A DNA stretch of 64,000 bases from Polynucleobacter sp. MWH-Spelu-300-X4 (GCF_018687515.1 NZ_CP061294.1:1721746-1785745); one strand, 5' to 3'. Positions 29,105 to 40,444 are shown, counted from the stretch's first letter. Made by a program: numbers and translations. Notes: generated by a model from the letters alone, not told the origin.

Positions 29105-29710
29105 TTAGCCTTTAACTCTGCCAATAGCAGCTTCACTTAACTGACCAATTTGAGACAAATAAAAATGCCCCATATCAGCAGTAAATTTTTCAATGGATTG
29201 ACTGCCCAAAATCAGCTGCGTGCCAATGGCCGTTAAATTAATTAAGGCAAGACTTGCAATATTTTCGGGCAATAGTTTTTTCAAACTTTCTGGGGCAGCG
29301 CTAATACCACCACAGAAATCAGGCTCAGATATTTCTTGCGTAAGCTTTACCAACTCAACGCCAAATATCTCACTTAAGCCATCTGTGATGATTTGATTCA
29401 CTTGTACTTCATCTTTTGCCTGAAGTAAATTTTTTAACCAATTAATCATCAGGGTTTGAGTCTTGTCATTCTGACTGCCAAAACGAAGCATGTCAGAAAG
29501 TCTTTTGTTCAATGCATGATTCTGCTCACGCAAAACACTTAACTGTCTCTCTTGCAATGAAATGGCTCGATCGCCATGTGGATTTTTAAGAGAAATTTCA
29601 GCCAACAGACTAGCGTGGCGCTCAAAAAACCCTGGCGTGGCTTTTAACCACTCGGCCACCAAGTTTTCGCGCTCCATTTGATCTGCTTGCAACTGTTCCA
29701 TATCAGACAT
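29105..29710 (-). CDS. DUF484 family protein
   Basis: Protein of 201 residues with the DUF484 opening VAEWLKATPGFFERHASLLAEI and the helical SLQERQLSVLREQNHALNKRL. The rest folds as a GAF-like domain by family comparison. Function is unknown; the gene is commonly placed next to xerC. It starts 2 bases after gatB ends and precedes xerC, so it is part of the same run. Confidence 0.85.
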   Translation of the reverse strand: MSDMEQLQADQMERENLVAEWLKATPGFFERHASLLAEISLKNPHGDRAISLQERQLSVLREQNHALNKRLSDMLRFGSQNDKTQTLMINWLKNLLQAKDEVQVNQIITDGLSEIFGVELVKLTQEISEPDFCGGISAAPESLKKLLPENIASLALINLTAIGTQLILGSQSIEKFTADMGHFYLSQIGQLSEAAIGRVKG

Positions 29711-29712
29711 GT

Positions 29713-31173
29713 TTAACTCAGCTTTTCTGTTAGTAATTTATTAACCTGTTGAGGATTCGCCTTTCCTTGCGTCGCCTTCATGATCTGGCCAATTAACGCG
29801 TTAAAGGCTTTCTCTTTTCCAGATCTAAATTCCTCAACTGACTTTTGATTGGCCGCCAATACTTGATCGATGATTGCTTCCAATGCCCCGGTATCGCTAA
29901 TTTGCTTTAGACCTTTTGATTCAATGATGCGATCAACAGCATCTAAATCAGTGGCACGCTCATCCCACATAGCCATAAAAATTTCTTTGGCAATTTTGTT
30001 AGAAATTGTTCCATCAGAAACTCTTAATATTAATTTTGCAATTTGCTTAGCCGTTAAAGGAGACTCTGTTGCACTAAGACCATCACGATTTAGTGCTGAA
30101 GCAAAATCTCCTGCCATTAAATTAGCTGCGGCTTTTGCATTATCTTTACCCAACTCCGCCACCAAAGCCTCATAAAAGTCAGCTGTAGCACGCTCTTGCG
30201 TTAACACTTGGCAATCGTAAGCAGACAGCCCAAACTCACTCTGCCAACGTTCGGCCTTCTCTGCTGGCAACTCAGTCATCTCAGAGCGCTCTTTTGCAAT
30301 CCATTCCTCAGAAATAATTAAAGGCAATAGATCTGGGTCTGGGAAATAGCGGTAATCGTTAGCATCTTCTTTACTGCGCATGCTACGAGTTTCTTTTTTA
30401 TCTGGATCATAGAGCCTTGTTTCTTGAACAACGGTTCCACCATCTTCAATGAGTTCTATTTGACGACGCACCTCGTATTGAATAGCCTCCTCCAAGAAAC
30501 GGAAAGAGTTCAAATTTTTAATTTCGCAACGTGTGCCAAACTCAGCCTGACCTTCTGGTCTCACAGAAACGTTGGCATCACATCTAAAAGAACCTTCTTG
30601 CATATTGCCATCGCAAACACCTAGCCAAACCACCAGGGTGTGCAACGCTTTTGCATAAGCAACTGCTTCAGCGGCGCTATGCATATCCGGCTCAGTAACA
30701 ATTTCCAAAAGTGGCGTGCCAGCTCTATTCAAATCAATACCGCTAGATGATTCGCCATGTGGGCCACGGAAATCTTCATGCAGCGATTTACCAGCATCTT
30801 CCTCTAAGTGGGCCCTCGTTAAATTGACTGTTTTTACAACGCCATCAACTTGAATATCCAACTTGCCACCCTGCACCACTGGTATTTCAAATTGACTAAT
30901 TTGATAACCCTTTGGTAAATCAGGATAGAAATAATTTTTACGTGCAAACACGCTAAATGGCGCAATCGTTGAACCAACGGCCAAGCCAAAACGAATAGCA
31001 TGCGCCACAGCCTCTTTATTTAAGACAGGCAAAACACCTGGAAGAGCCAAGTCAACAGCACAAGCCTGACGATTTGCTTCTGCGCCAAACTCAGTAGACG
31101 CTCCACTAAAAATTTTAGAAACAGTTCTTAATTGCGCATGGGTCTCAAGACCAATCACCACTTCCCATTTCAT
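29713..31173 (-). CDS. gatB: Asp-tRNA(Asn)/Glu-tRNA(Gln) amidotransferase subunit B
   Basis: Subunit that binds the mischarged tRNA and activates it with ATP. It opens [14 protein letters not shown] and has [42 protein letters not shown] and a C-terminal YqeY-like helical domain ending NKLLTEKLS. The start is ATG 31171-31173 with AAGGTGG upstream; it overlaps the gatA stop as ATGA. The start 15 codons further up would place non-homologous residues inside gatA. Length is 486. Confidence 0.96.
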   Translation of the reverse strand: MKWEVVIGLETHAQLRTVSKIFSGASTEFGAEANRQACAVDLALPGVLPVLNKEAVAHAIRFGLAVGSTIAPFSVFARKNYFYPDLPKGYQISQFEIPVVQGGKLDIQVDGVVKTVNLTRAHLEEDAGKSLHEDFRGPHGESSSGIDLNRAGTPLLEIVTEPDMHSAAEAVAYAKALHTLVVWLGVCDGNMQEGSFRCDANVSVRPEGQAEFGTRCEIKNLNSFRFLEEAIQYEVRRQIELIEDGGTVVQETRLYDPDKKETRSMRSKEDANDYRYFPDPDLLPLIISEEWIAKERSEMTELPAEKAERWQSEFGLSAYDCQVLTQERATADFYEALVAELGKDNAKAAANLMAGDFASALNRDGLSATESPLTAKQIAKLILRVSDGTISNKIAKEIFMAMWDERATDLDAVDRIIESKGLKQISDTGALEAIIDQVLAANQKSVEEFRSGKEKAFNALIGQIMKATQGKANPQQVNKLLTEKLS

Positions 31174-32675
31174 GCTGCACCACCTTTCTGCGCAGCCGGT
31201 GAAAGACGTTGGTGCCAATCCGTTTCCATTTGATATGCGTGTGCCAATTGCAATAAGCTTGCCTCTGAGAAATAGTTACCAATTAGCTGTATGCCAACAG
31301 GCATGCCATTGTCACCAAAACCACAAGGCGCACTCATGGCAGGTAACCCAGCCAAATTAGGTGATAAGGTATAAATATCTTCTAAATACATTTGCGTTGG
31401 ATCAGATGTTTTCTCACCAATCTTGCCAGCAACTGTTGGTGCCACCGGTCCAGCAATGATGTCGCATTGTTTAAATGCTTCTTGAAAATCTTGCGCAATG
31501 ATTCTGCGAATACGTTGCGCCTTCAAGTAATACGCATCGTAATAGCCGTGTGACAACACATAAGTTCCAATCATGATGCGACGTTTTACTTCGGTGCCAA
31601 AACCTTCTGAACGCGTACGTTTGTACATGTCCAACAAATCACCATATTGGTCGGCACGACGCCCATAACGAACACCATCAAAGCGACTTAAATTGCTTGA
31701 TGCCTCTGCTGGCGCAATAACGTAATACACAGGAATGGATAGCTCTGTTTTAGGTAATGAAACAGGCACACATTCAGCGCCCATTTTTTTAAATTGTTCC
31801 AGCGCGCCCTCTACGGCAGCACGCACATCAGAACTTAAACCATCACCAAAATATTCTTTCGGTAGACCAACTTTTAAACCCTTTAAAAGTTGTGCTTCGC
31901 CAGGAGTCCATGACTTACCTAATTTTGCTGTGTAATCTTCAGAGGGCCGATCCAAACTTGTTGAATCTTTGTGATCATGACCAGCCATCGCATTTAACAA
32001 GATAGCGCAATCCTCAGCGGTTTTCGCCATGGGCCCACCCTGATCCAAAGATGATGCATAAGCAATCATCCCGTAACGCGATACGCGGCCATATGTGGGT
32101 TTAATACCTGTAATGCCACACAATGATGCTGGCTGACGAATGGATCCGCCCGTATCTGTGCCTGTTGCAGCAGGACTTAATCCGGCTGCAATTGCTACAG
32201 CAGAACCACCAGATGATCCACCGGGTACACGAGTTTTATCCCACGGATTTAAAGCAGGGCCTACGTAAGAATTTTCATTAGAAGAGCCCATCGCGAACTC
32301 ATCCATATTGGCTTTACCCAAGCACACCATGCCAGCACCATCAGGTCCTAGCTTAGCCACTACATGAGCATCGAATGGGCTAACGTAGTCGCCCAAAATT
32401 TTTGAACATGCCGTTGATTTCCAATGCTTCGTTACAAAAACATCCTTATGCAAAATTGGCACGCCTATTAATGGAGATGCCGCACCTTTCGCAATTAACG
32501 TATCAGCATGATTCGCTTGCTCAATAGTTTTTGCTTCATTTAAATCAATAACCGCGTTCAAATCTTTCGCATTGGCAATTCTTTGTAAAAAATAATCTGC
32601 TAATTCTTTACTGCTAATTTGTTTAGCTTTAAGTGCGTCTGAAATTTGTTTAATTGTTTTGGTATGCCAGCTCAT
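31170..32675 (-). CDS. gatA: Asp-tRNA(Asn)/Glu-tRNA(Gln) amidotransferase subunit A
   Basis: Amidase subunit that releases ammonia from glutamine. The amidase-signature triad is visible: Lys in VPILHKDVF, the Ser pair in [15 protein letters not shown], and [17 protein letters not shown] with the nucleophile Ser. Length of 501 is standard. It overlaps gatC by 4 bases at its start and gatB at its end, so the three subunits are translationally coupled. Confidence 0.97.
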   Translation of the reverse strand: MSWHTKTIKQISDALKAKQISSKELADYFLQRIANAKDLNAVIDLNEAKTIEQANHADTLIAKGAASPLIGVPILHKDVFVTKHWKSTACSKILGDYVSPFDAHVVAKLGPDGAGMVCLGKANMDEFAMGSSNENSYVGPALNPWDKTRVPGGSSGGSAVAIAAGLSPAATGTDTGGSIRQPASLCGITGIKPTYGRVSRYGMIAYASSLDQGGPMAKTAEDCAILLNAMAGHDHKDSTSLDRPSEDYTAKLGKSWTPGEAQLLKGLKVGLPKEYFGDGLSSDVRAAVEGALEQFKKMGAECVPVSLPKTELSIPVYYVIAPAEASSNLSRFDGVRYGRRADQYGDLLDMYKRTRSEGFGTEVKRRIMIGTYVLSHGYYDAYYLKAQRIRRIIAQDFQEAFKQCDIIAGPVAPTVAGKIGEKTSDPTQMYLEDIYTLSPNLAGLPAMSAPCGFGDNGMPVGIQLIGNYFSEASLLQLAHAYQMETDWHQRLSPAAQKGGAA

Positions 32676-32965
32676 TCAATCACCTTTGGCACTAAAAATA
32701 ATCCCTCATGCTGAGCGGGTGCATTTTGTAAATAAGCATCTCTTTGATCGATTTCAGTCACGACGTCTTCACGTAATGGTTGGGCAATAGACATAATTTG
32801 CTCAATTGGATGAGCTAAAGGCTCAATACCATCTGTATTTACAGCCTGCATTTGCTCAACCAAATCAAATACTTTTTGTAATTGATTCAAGGTACTAGCT
32901 GCCTCATCATCAGTGATGGCTAGGCGGGATAATTGCGCTATGCGCTTAACATCTTCAAGATTCAT
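32672..32965 (-). CDS. gatC: Asp-tRNA(Asn)/Glu-tRNA(Gln) amidotransferase subunit C
   Basis: Small subunit (97 residues) that wraps GatA and GatB together. It has [17 protein letters not shown], a central [23 protein letters not shown] and the LREDVVTE segment. It is the first gene of gatCAB and is divergent from mreB, with 67 bases between the two starts that must hold both promoters. Confidence 0.95.
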   Translation of the reverse strand: MNLEDVKRIAQLSRLAITDDEAASTLNQLQKVFDLVEQMQAVNTDGIEPLAHPIEQIMSIAQPLREDVVTEIDQRDAYLQNAPAQHEGLFLVPKVIE

Positions 32966-33029
32966 TTGGCCTGCTACGGTATCATTAAAGGGTTCATTAA
33001 CGTATTAATTAATCTATTTTCCTACTTAA

Positions 33030-34076
<1,047 letters not shown>

Positions 34077-34100
34077 GCCCCTAAGCAGCACGAGCATTAA

Positions 34101-35015
34101 TTGCAGCTTAGTCCGCCACCACTCTTCAAACAAGGCACGCCAGCTTTAATCAAGCTGGCGGTTTGTCTTTTGGCTAGCCTGACTTTAATGGTTTTAGATT
34201 ATCAATACAGAACCATTGATCAAGTTCGCTCTATTGCTAGCTTCTTGTTAACGCCTGTTGAAACGGTCATGTTGTGGCCCAGGGACCTTATTAGGGGTAC
34301 TTACGACTATCTCACCACCAAAGGCACTCTTGAGCAACAAAACGAAGCTTTGGAAAAACGGGTTGCTGAACTTACCCTCTTAGCTAATCAATCTGAGCTG
34401 TTCATGTCTGAAAATGCTCAACTTAGAAAATTAATCGGCATTCAAGAGCAAACCAGGTTCAAGATTCTCATTGCCCAAATTTTGTATAACCCGCCCAATC
34501 CTCTCTCTCAAAAGGTCATTATTGATAGAGGTGCTAGCAGCAACATCACGGCTGGCCAGGCGGTTGCCGATCACCAAGGCATTGTTGGTCAAGTTGTTCG
34601 GGTCATGGAAAACAAATCCGAAGTTTCTTTGTTAGATGACAGAGATATGGTGATTCCCGTACAAGTGGCCAGAAACGGCCTAAGAGCTGCTTTGTACGGT
34701 AACGGCAGGGGTAAGCCTCTTGAATTAAGACATATGGCTGCAGTGAGTGATTTACAGGTGGGCGATATCCTGATGACTTCAGGTATCGATGGTGTTTATC
34801 CCCCAGGATTTGCCGTGGCTACTATCGACAAAATCGACCGTAATGTTGATAAGAATTTTGCCTATGTTTACTGCTCTCCAGTAGGCGGCGTTAACCGATT
34901 CCGTCATGTCATGGTGCTGTTTTATGATGCGGCATTTGGCCCTAAACCGGCTAATGATCGAAACAATAAGACCTCTGAAACAAAATCCAATCGCTTATAT
35001 AGAGGTAAGCAATGA
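34101..35015 (+). CDS. mreC: Rod shape-determining protein MreC
   Basis: Periplasmic scaffold of the elongasome that activates PBP2. A single N-terminal membrane helix (about 19-38) is followed by a coiled coil (EQQNEALEKRVAELTLLANQ) and a beta-rich domain with GASSNITAGQAV, VSLLDDRDMVIPV and GDILMTSGIDGVYPPGFAV. It begins with a TTG codon. Its stop overlaps the mreD start (ATGA at 35012-35015). Length is 304. Confidence 0.95.
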   Translation: MQLSPPPLFKQGTPALIKLAVCLLASLTLMVLDYQYRTIDQVRSIASFLLTPVETVMLWPRDLIRGTYDYLTTKGTLEQQNEALEKRVAELTLLANQSELFMSENAQLRKLIGIQEQTRFKILIAQILYNPPNPLSQKVIIDRGASSNITAGQAVADHQGIVGQVVRVMENKSEVSLLDDRDMVIPVQVARNGLRAALYGNGRGKPLELRHMAAVSDLQVGDILMTSGIDGVYPPGFAVATIDKIDRNVDKNFAYVYCSPVGGVNRFRHVMVLFYDAAFGPKPANDRNNKTSETKSNRLYRGKQ

Positions 35016-35530
35016 TCGAGAGTGGGTACATACTTCGACCTGCTAATCCCCTATTTATTGGGGCTAGCTTGTTAGGTGCGTTGTTGCTAAATTTCTTACC
35101 GCTAGGCAACTCCCCTTGGGTGCCAGACTGGGTTTTAATTTGTATCGTTTTTTGGACGATTTACCAACCTAGAAAAGTGGGCGTTGTTTGGGCATTTTGC
35201 CTAGGCTTAGTAATGGATATTCATAGTGCAACCCTTTTAGGGCAGCACGCGCTTATGTATCCCATCATCGCGTATTTCGGCATTAACTGGCAGCGTCGTG
35301 TTCTTGGCTTTTCTCGCCCAGAACAATCCTTGCACCTTCTTCCATTATTTTTAGCTGCCTCTATTTGGCCGCTAATCGTTCAATGGATCGCCTCAGGAGA
35401 AATCCCATTTTGGGCATGGACGAGTCTGTTTTCTGGATTTATTGAAGCTGCACTGTGGCCTATTGCAGTTTGGATTCTTTTAGCGCCTCAAAGAAGACCA
35501 ACCGATGTCGATTTAAATCGTCCTCTGTAA
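35012..35530 (+). CDS. mreD: Rod shape-determining protein MreD
   Basis: Inner-membrane partner of MreC, 172 residues with about five membrane helices. Family features are the early LLGALLLNFLPLG, PDWVLICIVFW and FCLGLVMDIHSATLLGQHAL, the conserved segment of MreD. Translation is coupled to mreC. Confidence 0.93.
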   Translation: MIESGYILRPANPLFIGASLLGALLLNFLPLGNSPWVPDWVLICIVFWTIYQPRKVGVVWAFCLGLVMDIHSATLLGQHALMYPIIAYFGINWQRRVLGFSRPEQSLHLLPLFLAASIWPLIVQWIASGEIPFWAWTSLFSGFIEAALWPIAVWILLAPQRRPTDVDLNRPL

Positions 35531-35542
35531 TTAGACGACTCT

Positions 35543-37459
35543 ATGGATCGCTTTAAAAATACTCAGCCGACCGTTAAGTCTTTCCAAGACAGGCTATCTG
35601 TTGCCATGGTATTTGTATTGGTCTGCTTTGGCCTATTGCTACTTAGATTTGTTTGGTTACAAATAATTACACACAACAGGCACTCTTTAGCGGCTGAAAA
35701 CAATCGCATTGCCTTGGTACCTGTACCTGCTAGCCGTGGATTAATTATCGACAGAAATGGCATTGTTATTGCTAGAAATTACTCTGCTTACACCTTAGAA
35801 ATCAATCCATCGCAAATTGAAGGCAATGTGAATGATTTGTTAGATGAACTATCTAGCGTTGTGGATATTCAACCAAAAGATAGAAAGAATTTTTTAAAAC
35901 TTTTAAACGAATCAAAAACTTTTGACGCGTTTCCGGTTAGAACTCTATTAAGCGATGTTGAGGTTGCAAGATTTACAGCTCAAAGCTTTAGATTTCCCGG
36001 TGTCGAAATTCGCGCACGCTTATTTAGACAATATCCATATGGAGAATTAGGCTCTCACGTCATTGGCTACATTGGTCGAGTTTCTCAACGTGACCGCGAA
36101 AAATTAATTGCTGAACTAGACGACAATAGAACTGGTAGCGATAGTACTCAAAGAAGAAACATTAATTTACTAGGCACTCCATATGTTGGGAAAATTGGCC
36201 TAGAGCAGAGTTATGAATACGCGCTGCGTGGTGCGCCAGGATTTGAGCAAGTAGAAATCACAGCCGGTGGAAGAGCCGTTCGGACACTCACAACTTCTTC
36301 ATCAACGCCTGGCAATAACTTGGTGCTATCCATTGATATCAAACTACAGCACCTCGTAGAAGAACTCTATGGAAAGAGAAGAGGTGCCTTTGTTGCTATC
36401 GAACCAGAATCTGGCGACGTATTAGCATTTGTTTCTAAGCCCAACTTCAATCCTAATGATTTTGTAGAGGGCATTGATCCAACTACGTGGAAAGCATTAA
36501 ACGAGTCTTTAGAAAAGCCGCTCTATAACAGGCCACTTAAAGGTATTTATCCGCCAGGTTCTACCTATAAACCTTTCATGGCTTTGGCTGCACTAGAGAC
36601 CGGCAAGCGAACACCAAGCCAAGCAATTTCGGATCCAGGCTACTTCACCTTTGGCAACCACACTTTCAGAGATGATAAAAAAGGCGGTCATGGCATGGTC
36701 GATATGGCCAAATCAATTGTTGAATCTTGTGACACGTACTACTACTTACTCGCAAGAGACATGGGCGTAAACATGATGCATGACTTCATGAAACCGCTAG
36801 GCTTCGGACAAATTACCGGTATTGATTTAGATGGTGAAGTAAGAGGAACGCTACCGTCTACCGCTTGGAAAGAAAAAACATTTAAAAAACCTGAACAACA
36901 AAAATGGTACGACGGAGAAACCATTTCTTTAGGTATCGGCCAAGGCTATAACAGTTTCACGATTCTTCAATTAGCTCACGCCACTGCCAACTTAGCTAAT
37001 AAAGGTGTCGTAATGAAACCACACCTAGTTAAGTCGATTGAGAATCCAATTACTAAAGAACGTAAATTAACAACTCCTAAAGAAAGTTATCGGGTTGATT
37101 TAAAACCTCAAAACATTGAGGTCATTAAAAATGCAATGATTGATGTAAACAAATTTGGTACATCAGCGCAAGCCTTTGCAGGGGTGGCCTACCAAGCAGC
37201 TGGCAAAACTGGCACCGCTCAGGTATTTAGCTTGAACTCTAAAAACTATAGTCATAGTGCAACCCCAGAATTTTTAAGAGACCATGCTTTATTTATTGTT
37301 TTTGCACCAGCGGACAAACCAAAAATTGCTATTGCCATGGTAGTTGAAAATGCAGGCTTTGGTGCTGCACAAGCAGCGCCGATTGCAAGAAGAGCGCTTG
37401 ATTATTTCATTGAAGGCCGCTGGCCGAAGGAGGTTCCAGAATGGAAAAGCGCCCCTTAA
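35543..37459 (+). CDS. mrdA: Penicillin-binding protein 2 (elongation transpeptidase)
   Basis: Class B PBP that crosslinks peptidoglycan during side-wall growth. An N-terminal membrane helix (about 20-42) is followed by the pedestal with PASRGLIIDRNG, and the transpeptidase domain with nucleophile motif PPGSTYKPF (S-x-x-K) near residue 340, SCD (S-x-D/N) near 393 and KTGTAQ near 555. Length of 638 is normal. The last 19 bases overlap rodA. Confidence 0.97.
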   Translation: MDRFKNTQPTVKSFQDRLSVAMVFVLVCFGLLLLRFVWLQIITHNRHSLAAENNRIALVPVPASRGLIIDRNGIVIARNYSAYTLEINPSQIEGNVNDLLDELSSVVDIQPKDRKNFLKLLNESKTFDAFPVRTLLSDVEVARFTAQSFRFPGVEIRARLFRQYPYGELGSHVIGYIGRVSQRDREKLIAELDDNRTGSDSTQRRNINLLGTPYVGKIGLEQSYEYALRGAPGFEQVEITAGGRAVRTLTTSSSTPGNNLVLSIDIKLQHLVEELYGKRRGAFVAIEPESGDVLAFVSKPNFNPNDFVEGIDPTTWKALNESLEKPLYNRPLKGIYPPGSTYKPFMALAALETGKRTPSQAISDPGYFTFGNHTFRDDKKGGHGMVDMAKSIVESCDTYYYLLARDMGVNMMHDFMKPLGFGQITGIDLDGEVRGTLPSTAWKEKTFKKPEQQKWYDGETISLGIGQGYNSFTILQLAHATANLANKGVVMKPHLVKSIENPITKERKLTTPKESYRVDLKPQNIEVIKNAMIDVNKFGTSAQAFAGVAYQAAGKTGTAQVFSLNSKNYSHSATPEFLRDHALFIVFAPADKPKIAIAMVVENAGFGAAQAAPIARRALDYFIEGRWPKEVPEWKSAP

Positions 37460-38583
37460 TTCAGCGCATTGATTTTTTATGGTCGGGCTTCGATAAAACC
37501 TTAGGTCTTATTGTTCTTGGCTTGGCTTTAATTAGCATTGTTACTTTTATCTCTGCTAGTAGTGGCACCCCAATTCAATTAATCGATCAATTAAGAAATC
37601 TATTACTTTCTTATTCTGTGATGTGGCTTGTTTCTAGAGTGCCTCCAAAATGGTTGCAACGATCAGCCGTTTGGATCTATAGCTTTGGTGTTGCATTACT
37701 GTTAGCTGTGGCAGCTTTTGGTTTAATTAAAAAAGGTGCGCGCCGCTGGGTAAATATAGGGGTAGTAATTCAGCCATCAGAACTTATGAAAATTGCTATG
37801 CCATTAATGTTGGCTTGGTACTTTCAAAAAAGAGAAGGTGTTCTTAGAAATTTAGACTATGGCATAGCGGCCATATTACTTATCTTGCCAGTAGCTTTAA
37901 TTGCAAGACAACCTGACTTAGGAACCGCTCTTTTAGTTTTAGCGGCAGGCCTTTATGTGATTATTCTTGCTGGGTTTCCCTGGAAATATATTGTTCCCGT
38001 CGTCTCTGTCGGCGGCGTTGCCATATTGCTGGTAATTATTTTTGGTAGCTTTATTTGCGATCCCGATGTGTCTTGGCCATTCTTACACGACTATCAAAAG
38101 CATCGCATTTGTACACTGTTAGACCCCAGTACCGATCCATTAGGCAAGGGCTTTCATACCATTCAGTCTGTGATTGCTATTGGTTCTGGTGGTTTGTTTG
38201 GTAAAGGTTGGTTACAAGGCACACAAGCGCACTTAGAATTCATCCCCGAAAAACATACGGACTTTGTTTTTGCAGTTTTTTCTGAAGAATTTGGCCTAAT
38301 TGGAAACCTTGTTTTACTCGCCCTATTCTTTGGACTTATTCAAAGAGGGTTAGCCATTTCGTCTAATGCGCCAACTTTATTTACACGCCTTTTGGGTGGC
38401 TCAGTCACTATGATTTTCTTTACCTATGCTTTTGTGAACATGGGCATGGTTAGTGGCATCTTGCCTGTTGTGGGAGTTCCACTCCCCTTCATTAGCTACG
38501 GCGGAACGGCCTTAGTAACGCTTGGCGTTGGTATTGGTATCTTGATGAGTATCCACAGACATCGTCGTCTAGTGCAAAGTTAA
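37441..38583 (+). CDS. rodA: Peptidoglycan glycosyltransferase RodA
   Basis: SEDS-family membrane enzyme that polymerises lipid II with PBP2. It has about ten membrane helices and signature segments KKGARRWVNIGVVIQPSE, ARQPDLGTALLVLAAG (catalytic Asp region), FIPEKHTDFVFAVFSEEFG and GVPLPFISYGGTALV. A strong AAGGAGG lies 9 bases before its ATG inside the mrdA end. Length is 380. Confidence 0.97.
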   Translation: MEKRPLIQRIDFLWSGFDKTLGLIVLGLALISIVTFISASSGTPIQLIDQLRNLLLSYSVMWLVSRVPPKWLQRSAVWIYSFGVALLLAVAAFGLIKKGARRWVNIGVVIQPSELMKIAMPLMLAWYFQKREGVLRNLDYGIAAILLILPVALIARQPDLGTALLVLAAGLYVIILAGFPWKYIVPVVSVGGVAILLVIIFGSFICDPDVSWPFLHDYQKHRICTLLDPSTDPLGKGFHTIQSVIAIGSGGLFGKGWLQGTQAHLEFIPEKHTDFVFAVFSEEFGLIGNLVLLALFFGLIQRGLAISSNAPTLFTRLLGGSVTMIFFTYAFVNMGMVSGILPVVGVPLPFISYGGTALVTLGVGIGILMSIHRHRRLVQS

Positions 38584-38592
38584 TTATCCGCC

Positions 38593-39138
38593 ATGCTAAA
38601 AAACGCCTTCAATCCAACGCTTATTTTAATTTCAGCCCTGTTATATGGCGCGTGTTTTGGTATCAATTCATTTCTTATGTCCTCGCTGACATTTTCACTG
38701 GGTGTTAATTGGATTTTTTTACCGGCAGGTTTAAGGCTTTTGTTAACTCTACTTTTTGGGTTCAGTGGTGCACTCGGGGTTTCATTAGCATCGGTCTTAA
38801 TTGCGCTTAATTTTTACTTTCAACATGACATCGTTTCTGGGCTGGGCGCTGGTCTAATTGGAGGCTTAGGACCTTATTTAGCAAGAATCTTTGTTTTTAA
38901 AAATATGGATTTAACATCTAATCTAGAAAACTTGGATGGCCACAAGCTATTAAATTGCATCTTTATCTATTCACTAATTAGCCCACTGTTACATCAATTA
39001 TGGTTTTTTGCGCGCGGCATTAACGATAACTTTGTTGAGCATGTTGGCGTGATGTTTATTGGTGATTTAGTAGGTATTTTAATTATTATTTATTTAGCGA
39101 AAATCATCATTTCCCAACTAAAGCGACGCGCAAAATAA
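38593..39138 (+). CDS. Uncharacterised MASE1-like integral membrane protein
   Basis: I do not recognise this 181-residue protein by name. It has five or six hydrophobic helices, an early FLPAGLRLLLTLLFGFSGALG stretch and a late FIGDLVGILIIIYLA. That PAG...LLFG...GDxxG pattern resembles the membrane sensor domain MASE1, but no cytoplasmic output domain follows. It starts 9 bases after rodA, so it is probably the last gene of the rod operon. A role in shape or wall sensing would be speculation. Confidence 0.6.
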   Translation: MLKNAFNPTLILISALLYGACFGINSFLMSSLTFSLGVNWIFLPAGLRLLLTLLFGFSGALGVSLASVLIALNFYFQHDIVSGLGAGLIGGLGPYLARIFVFKNMDLTSNLENLDGHKLLNCIFIYSLISPLLHQLWFFARGINDNFVEHVGVMFIGDLVGILIIIYLAKIIISQLKRRAK

Positions 39139-39225
39139 CTCATGTCTTATGCGTGGCAAATCCCATGTAATGAGTAATGGTTTTGATTTGTTATGATGAA
39201 ATTTCTTTCAAAAGAAGAAATCATC

Positions 39226-39399
39226 ATGACAACAAATGAAATCAACTTTCCCAAAAGGGAAGACCACAAATCAAAAAATCAATCCCCTGTAAACAGCAAG
39301 TCTTTGCTGGGGCAATCTAACTATTTAGATATTGCTCATGAAGGCGAAATTTATCGCCTTCGCATCACAAAGCTTAAGAAGCTAATTTTGACTAAATAA
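39226..39399 (+). CDS. Hemin uptake protein HemP/HmuP
   Basis: Small protein of 57 residues ending in SKSLLGQSNYLDIAHEGEIYRLRITKLKKLILTK-type sequence, where the core EGEIYRLRITK and terminal KLILTK are the HemP/HmuP signature. Family members are linked to iron-responsive haem uptake and some act as regulators. ATG 39226 is preferred, with an AGAAG ribosome site; an in-frame ATG lies at 39193. No haem receptor or transporter gene is adjacent, so it stands alone here. No convincing Fur box was found. Confidence 0.8.
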   Translation: MTTNEINFPKREDHKSKNQSPVNSKSLLGQSNYLDIAHEGEIYRLRITKLKKLILTK

Positions 39400-39409
39400 A
39401 TTTAGTCAA
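39388..39409. terminator. Palindrome spanning convergent stop codons
   Basis: TTGACTAAAT (39388-39397) and ATTTAGTCAA (39400-39409) are perfect inverted repeats separated by two A. They contain the hemP stop and the stop of the facing hypothetical gene. The stem is AT-rich and the usable loop short, so terminator activity is uncertain; it parallels the dapF/pyrE palindrome. Confidence 0.4.
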
Positions 39410-39752
39410 CAATCATGATGTTGGTAACGTAGTGTCCAGTGTCCCCAAAACAGCTGGACGGCACGCCCACGTGCTCTTCATACACCAAGGCCACACGTTT
39501 ACCCATGCTCTCATTAATTTTCTGAGCAAGTGCTTCATCATGAACAGTAAAGTTAAATTTCTCTGTGAGGGTTCCTGGAATATTAATCATGGCAAGCTCA
39601 CCTTCCCAAGTTTTACAAACCCACCCTTTTTTAGAAAATTTTTGCACATAACCAGCGCGCTCACCCTTTGAATAACTCCAGCTCAATGTTAACCAAGTGT
39701 AAGCACTAAATAGAGCCGCTATTACCACCAAAAATGCCATGAAACGCTTCAT
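39402..39752 (-). CDS. Conserved hypothetical membrane-anchored protein
   Basis: A 116-residue protein with one N-terminal hydrophobic segment (about 4-24) that could be an anchor or signal. The rest is a soluble domain with KGWVCKTWEGELAMIN, FNFTVHDEALAQKINES and VGVPSSCFGDTGHYVTN, including two cysteines that may form a disulfide. It resembles short hypothetical proteins of Burkholderiales and relatives, some misnamed after 6-phosphogluconate dehydrogenase. Function unknown. It lies 11 bases after the GST gene on the same strand. Confidence 0.7.
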   Translation of the reverse strand: MKRFMAFLVVIAALFSAYTWLTLSWSYSKGERAGYVQKFSKKGWVCKTWEGELAMINIPGTLTEKFNFTVHDEALAQKINESMGKRVALVYEEHVGVPSSCFGDTGHYVTNIMIVD

Positions 39753-39763
39753 TTTTTCTCCAA

Positions 39764-40378
39764 TTATTTGTCATGCCAAGTTGGATGCTTTTGCATAACG
39801 CCTAAAAATAAATCTGATTCTATCCGTTCATTTAACCACTTTTTAAGATGGTCTAAAGAGGATTTTTCAAACCACGCGGCATCAACCATTGAAAATTGCC
39901 TAATAAATGGGAAGGTCGCCACATCAGCCAAGCTCATTTGATCACCCAATAAATAACGTGAACTTTGCAAACGTTGCTCAAATGGCAATAAACATATTTC
40001 TAATGCTTGATTGAGGGTGTCTGTAATTGTTTGATGCGGATATCGATCAGGATATTTATATTGATCTAAAAGCCTTTTAAAAGGCCCATCATTAGTAGCG
40101 ATTAACGCTTCCGAAGCAGCCAAATTATTTAACCAGCCATTTTTATCCGACTGCGACAAAGCCCATTTCATGATTTCTAAACTTTGTTCAATAACTAATT
40201 CACCAACCTGCAATACCGGCACCGTTCCTTTTGGTGAAATTTCTAACATGGCTAATGGCTTATTCCGTAAAGAAATTTCTCGTATTTCCACAGGAATGCC
40301 GGCATAACTTAAAGCCATTCTGGCCCTCATTGCATAAGGGCAACGTCGATAAGAATACAAAACCGCTAAATCATTCAT
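39764..40378 (-). CDS. Glutathione S-transferase family protein
   Basis: Protein of 204 residues with a thioredoxin-like N-terminal domain opening LYSYRRCPYAMRARMALSYAG; the RCPY motif puts a Cys at the active site, as in omega- or beta-type GSTs and glutaredoxin-like members. KGTVPVLQVG supplies the cis-Pro and EQSLEIMKWAL the glutathione gamma-glutamyl site. The C-terminal domain is all-helical (LGDQMSLADVATFPFIRQF). The substrate is unknown. Confidence 0.85.
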   Translation of the reverse strand: MNDLAVLYSYRRCPYAMRARMALSYAGIPVEIREISLRNKPLAMLEISPKGTVPVLQVGELVIEQSLEIMKWALSQSDKNGWLNNLAASEALIATNDGPFKRLLDQYKYPDRYPHQTITDTLNQALEICLLPFEQRLQSSRYLLGDQMSLADVATFPFIRQFSMVDAAWFEKSSLDHLKKWLNERIESDLFLGVMQKHPTWHDK

Positions 40379-40444
40379 CTTATTGTTGTCATCTTTACTA
40401 CTTTTGCCGCGTTATAGAGGTACATCAAGCTAAAGGATGATGAT

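Noticed and set aside
39140..39225. Fur box upstream of hemP
   Set aside because: The region is AT-rich with loose GATAAT-like words but no acceptable 19-bp match.
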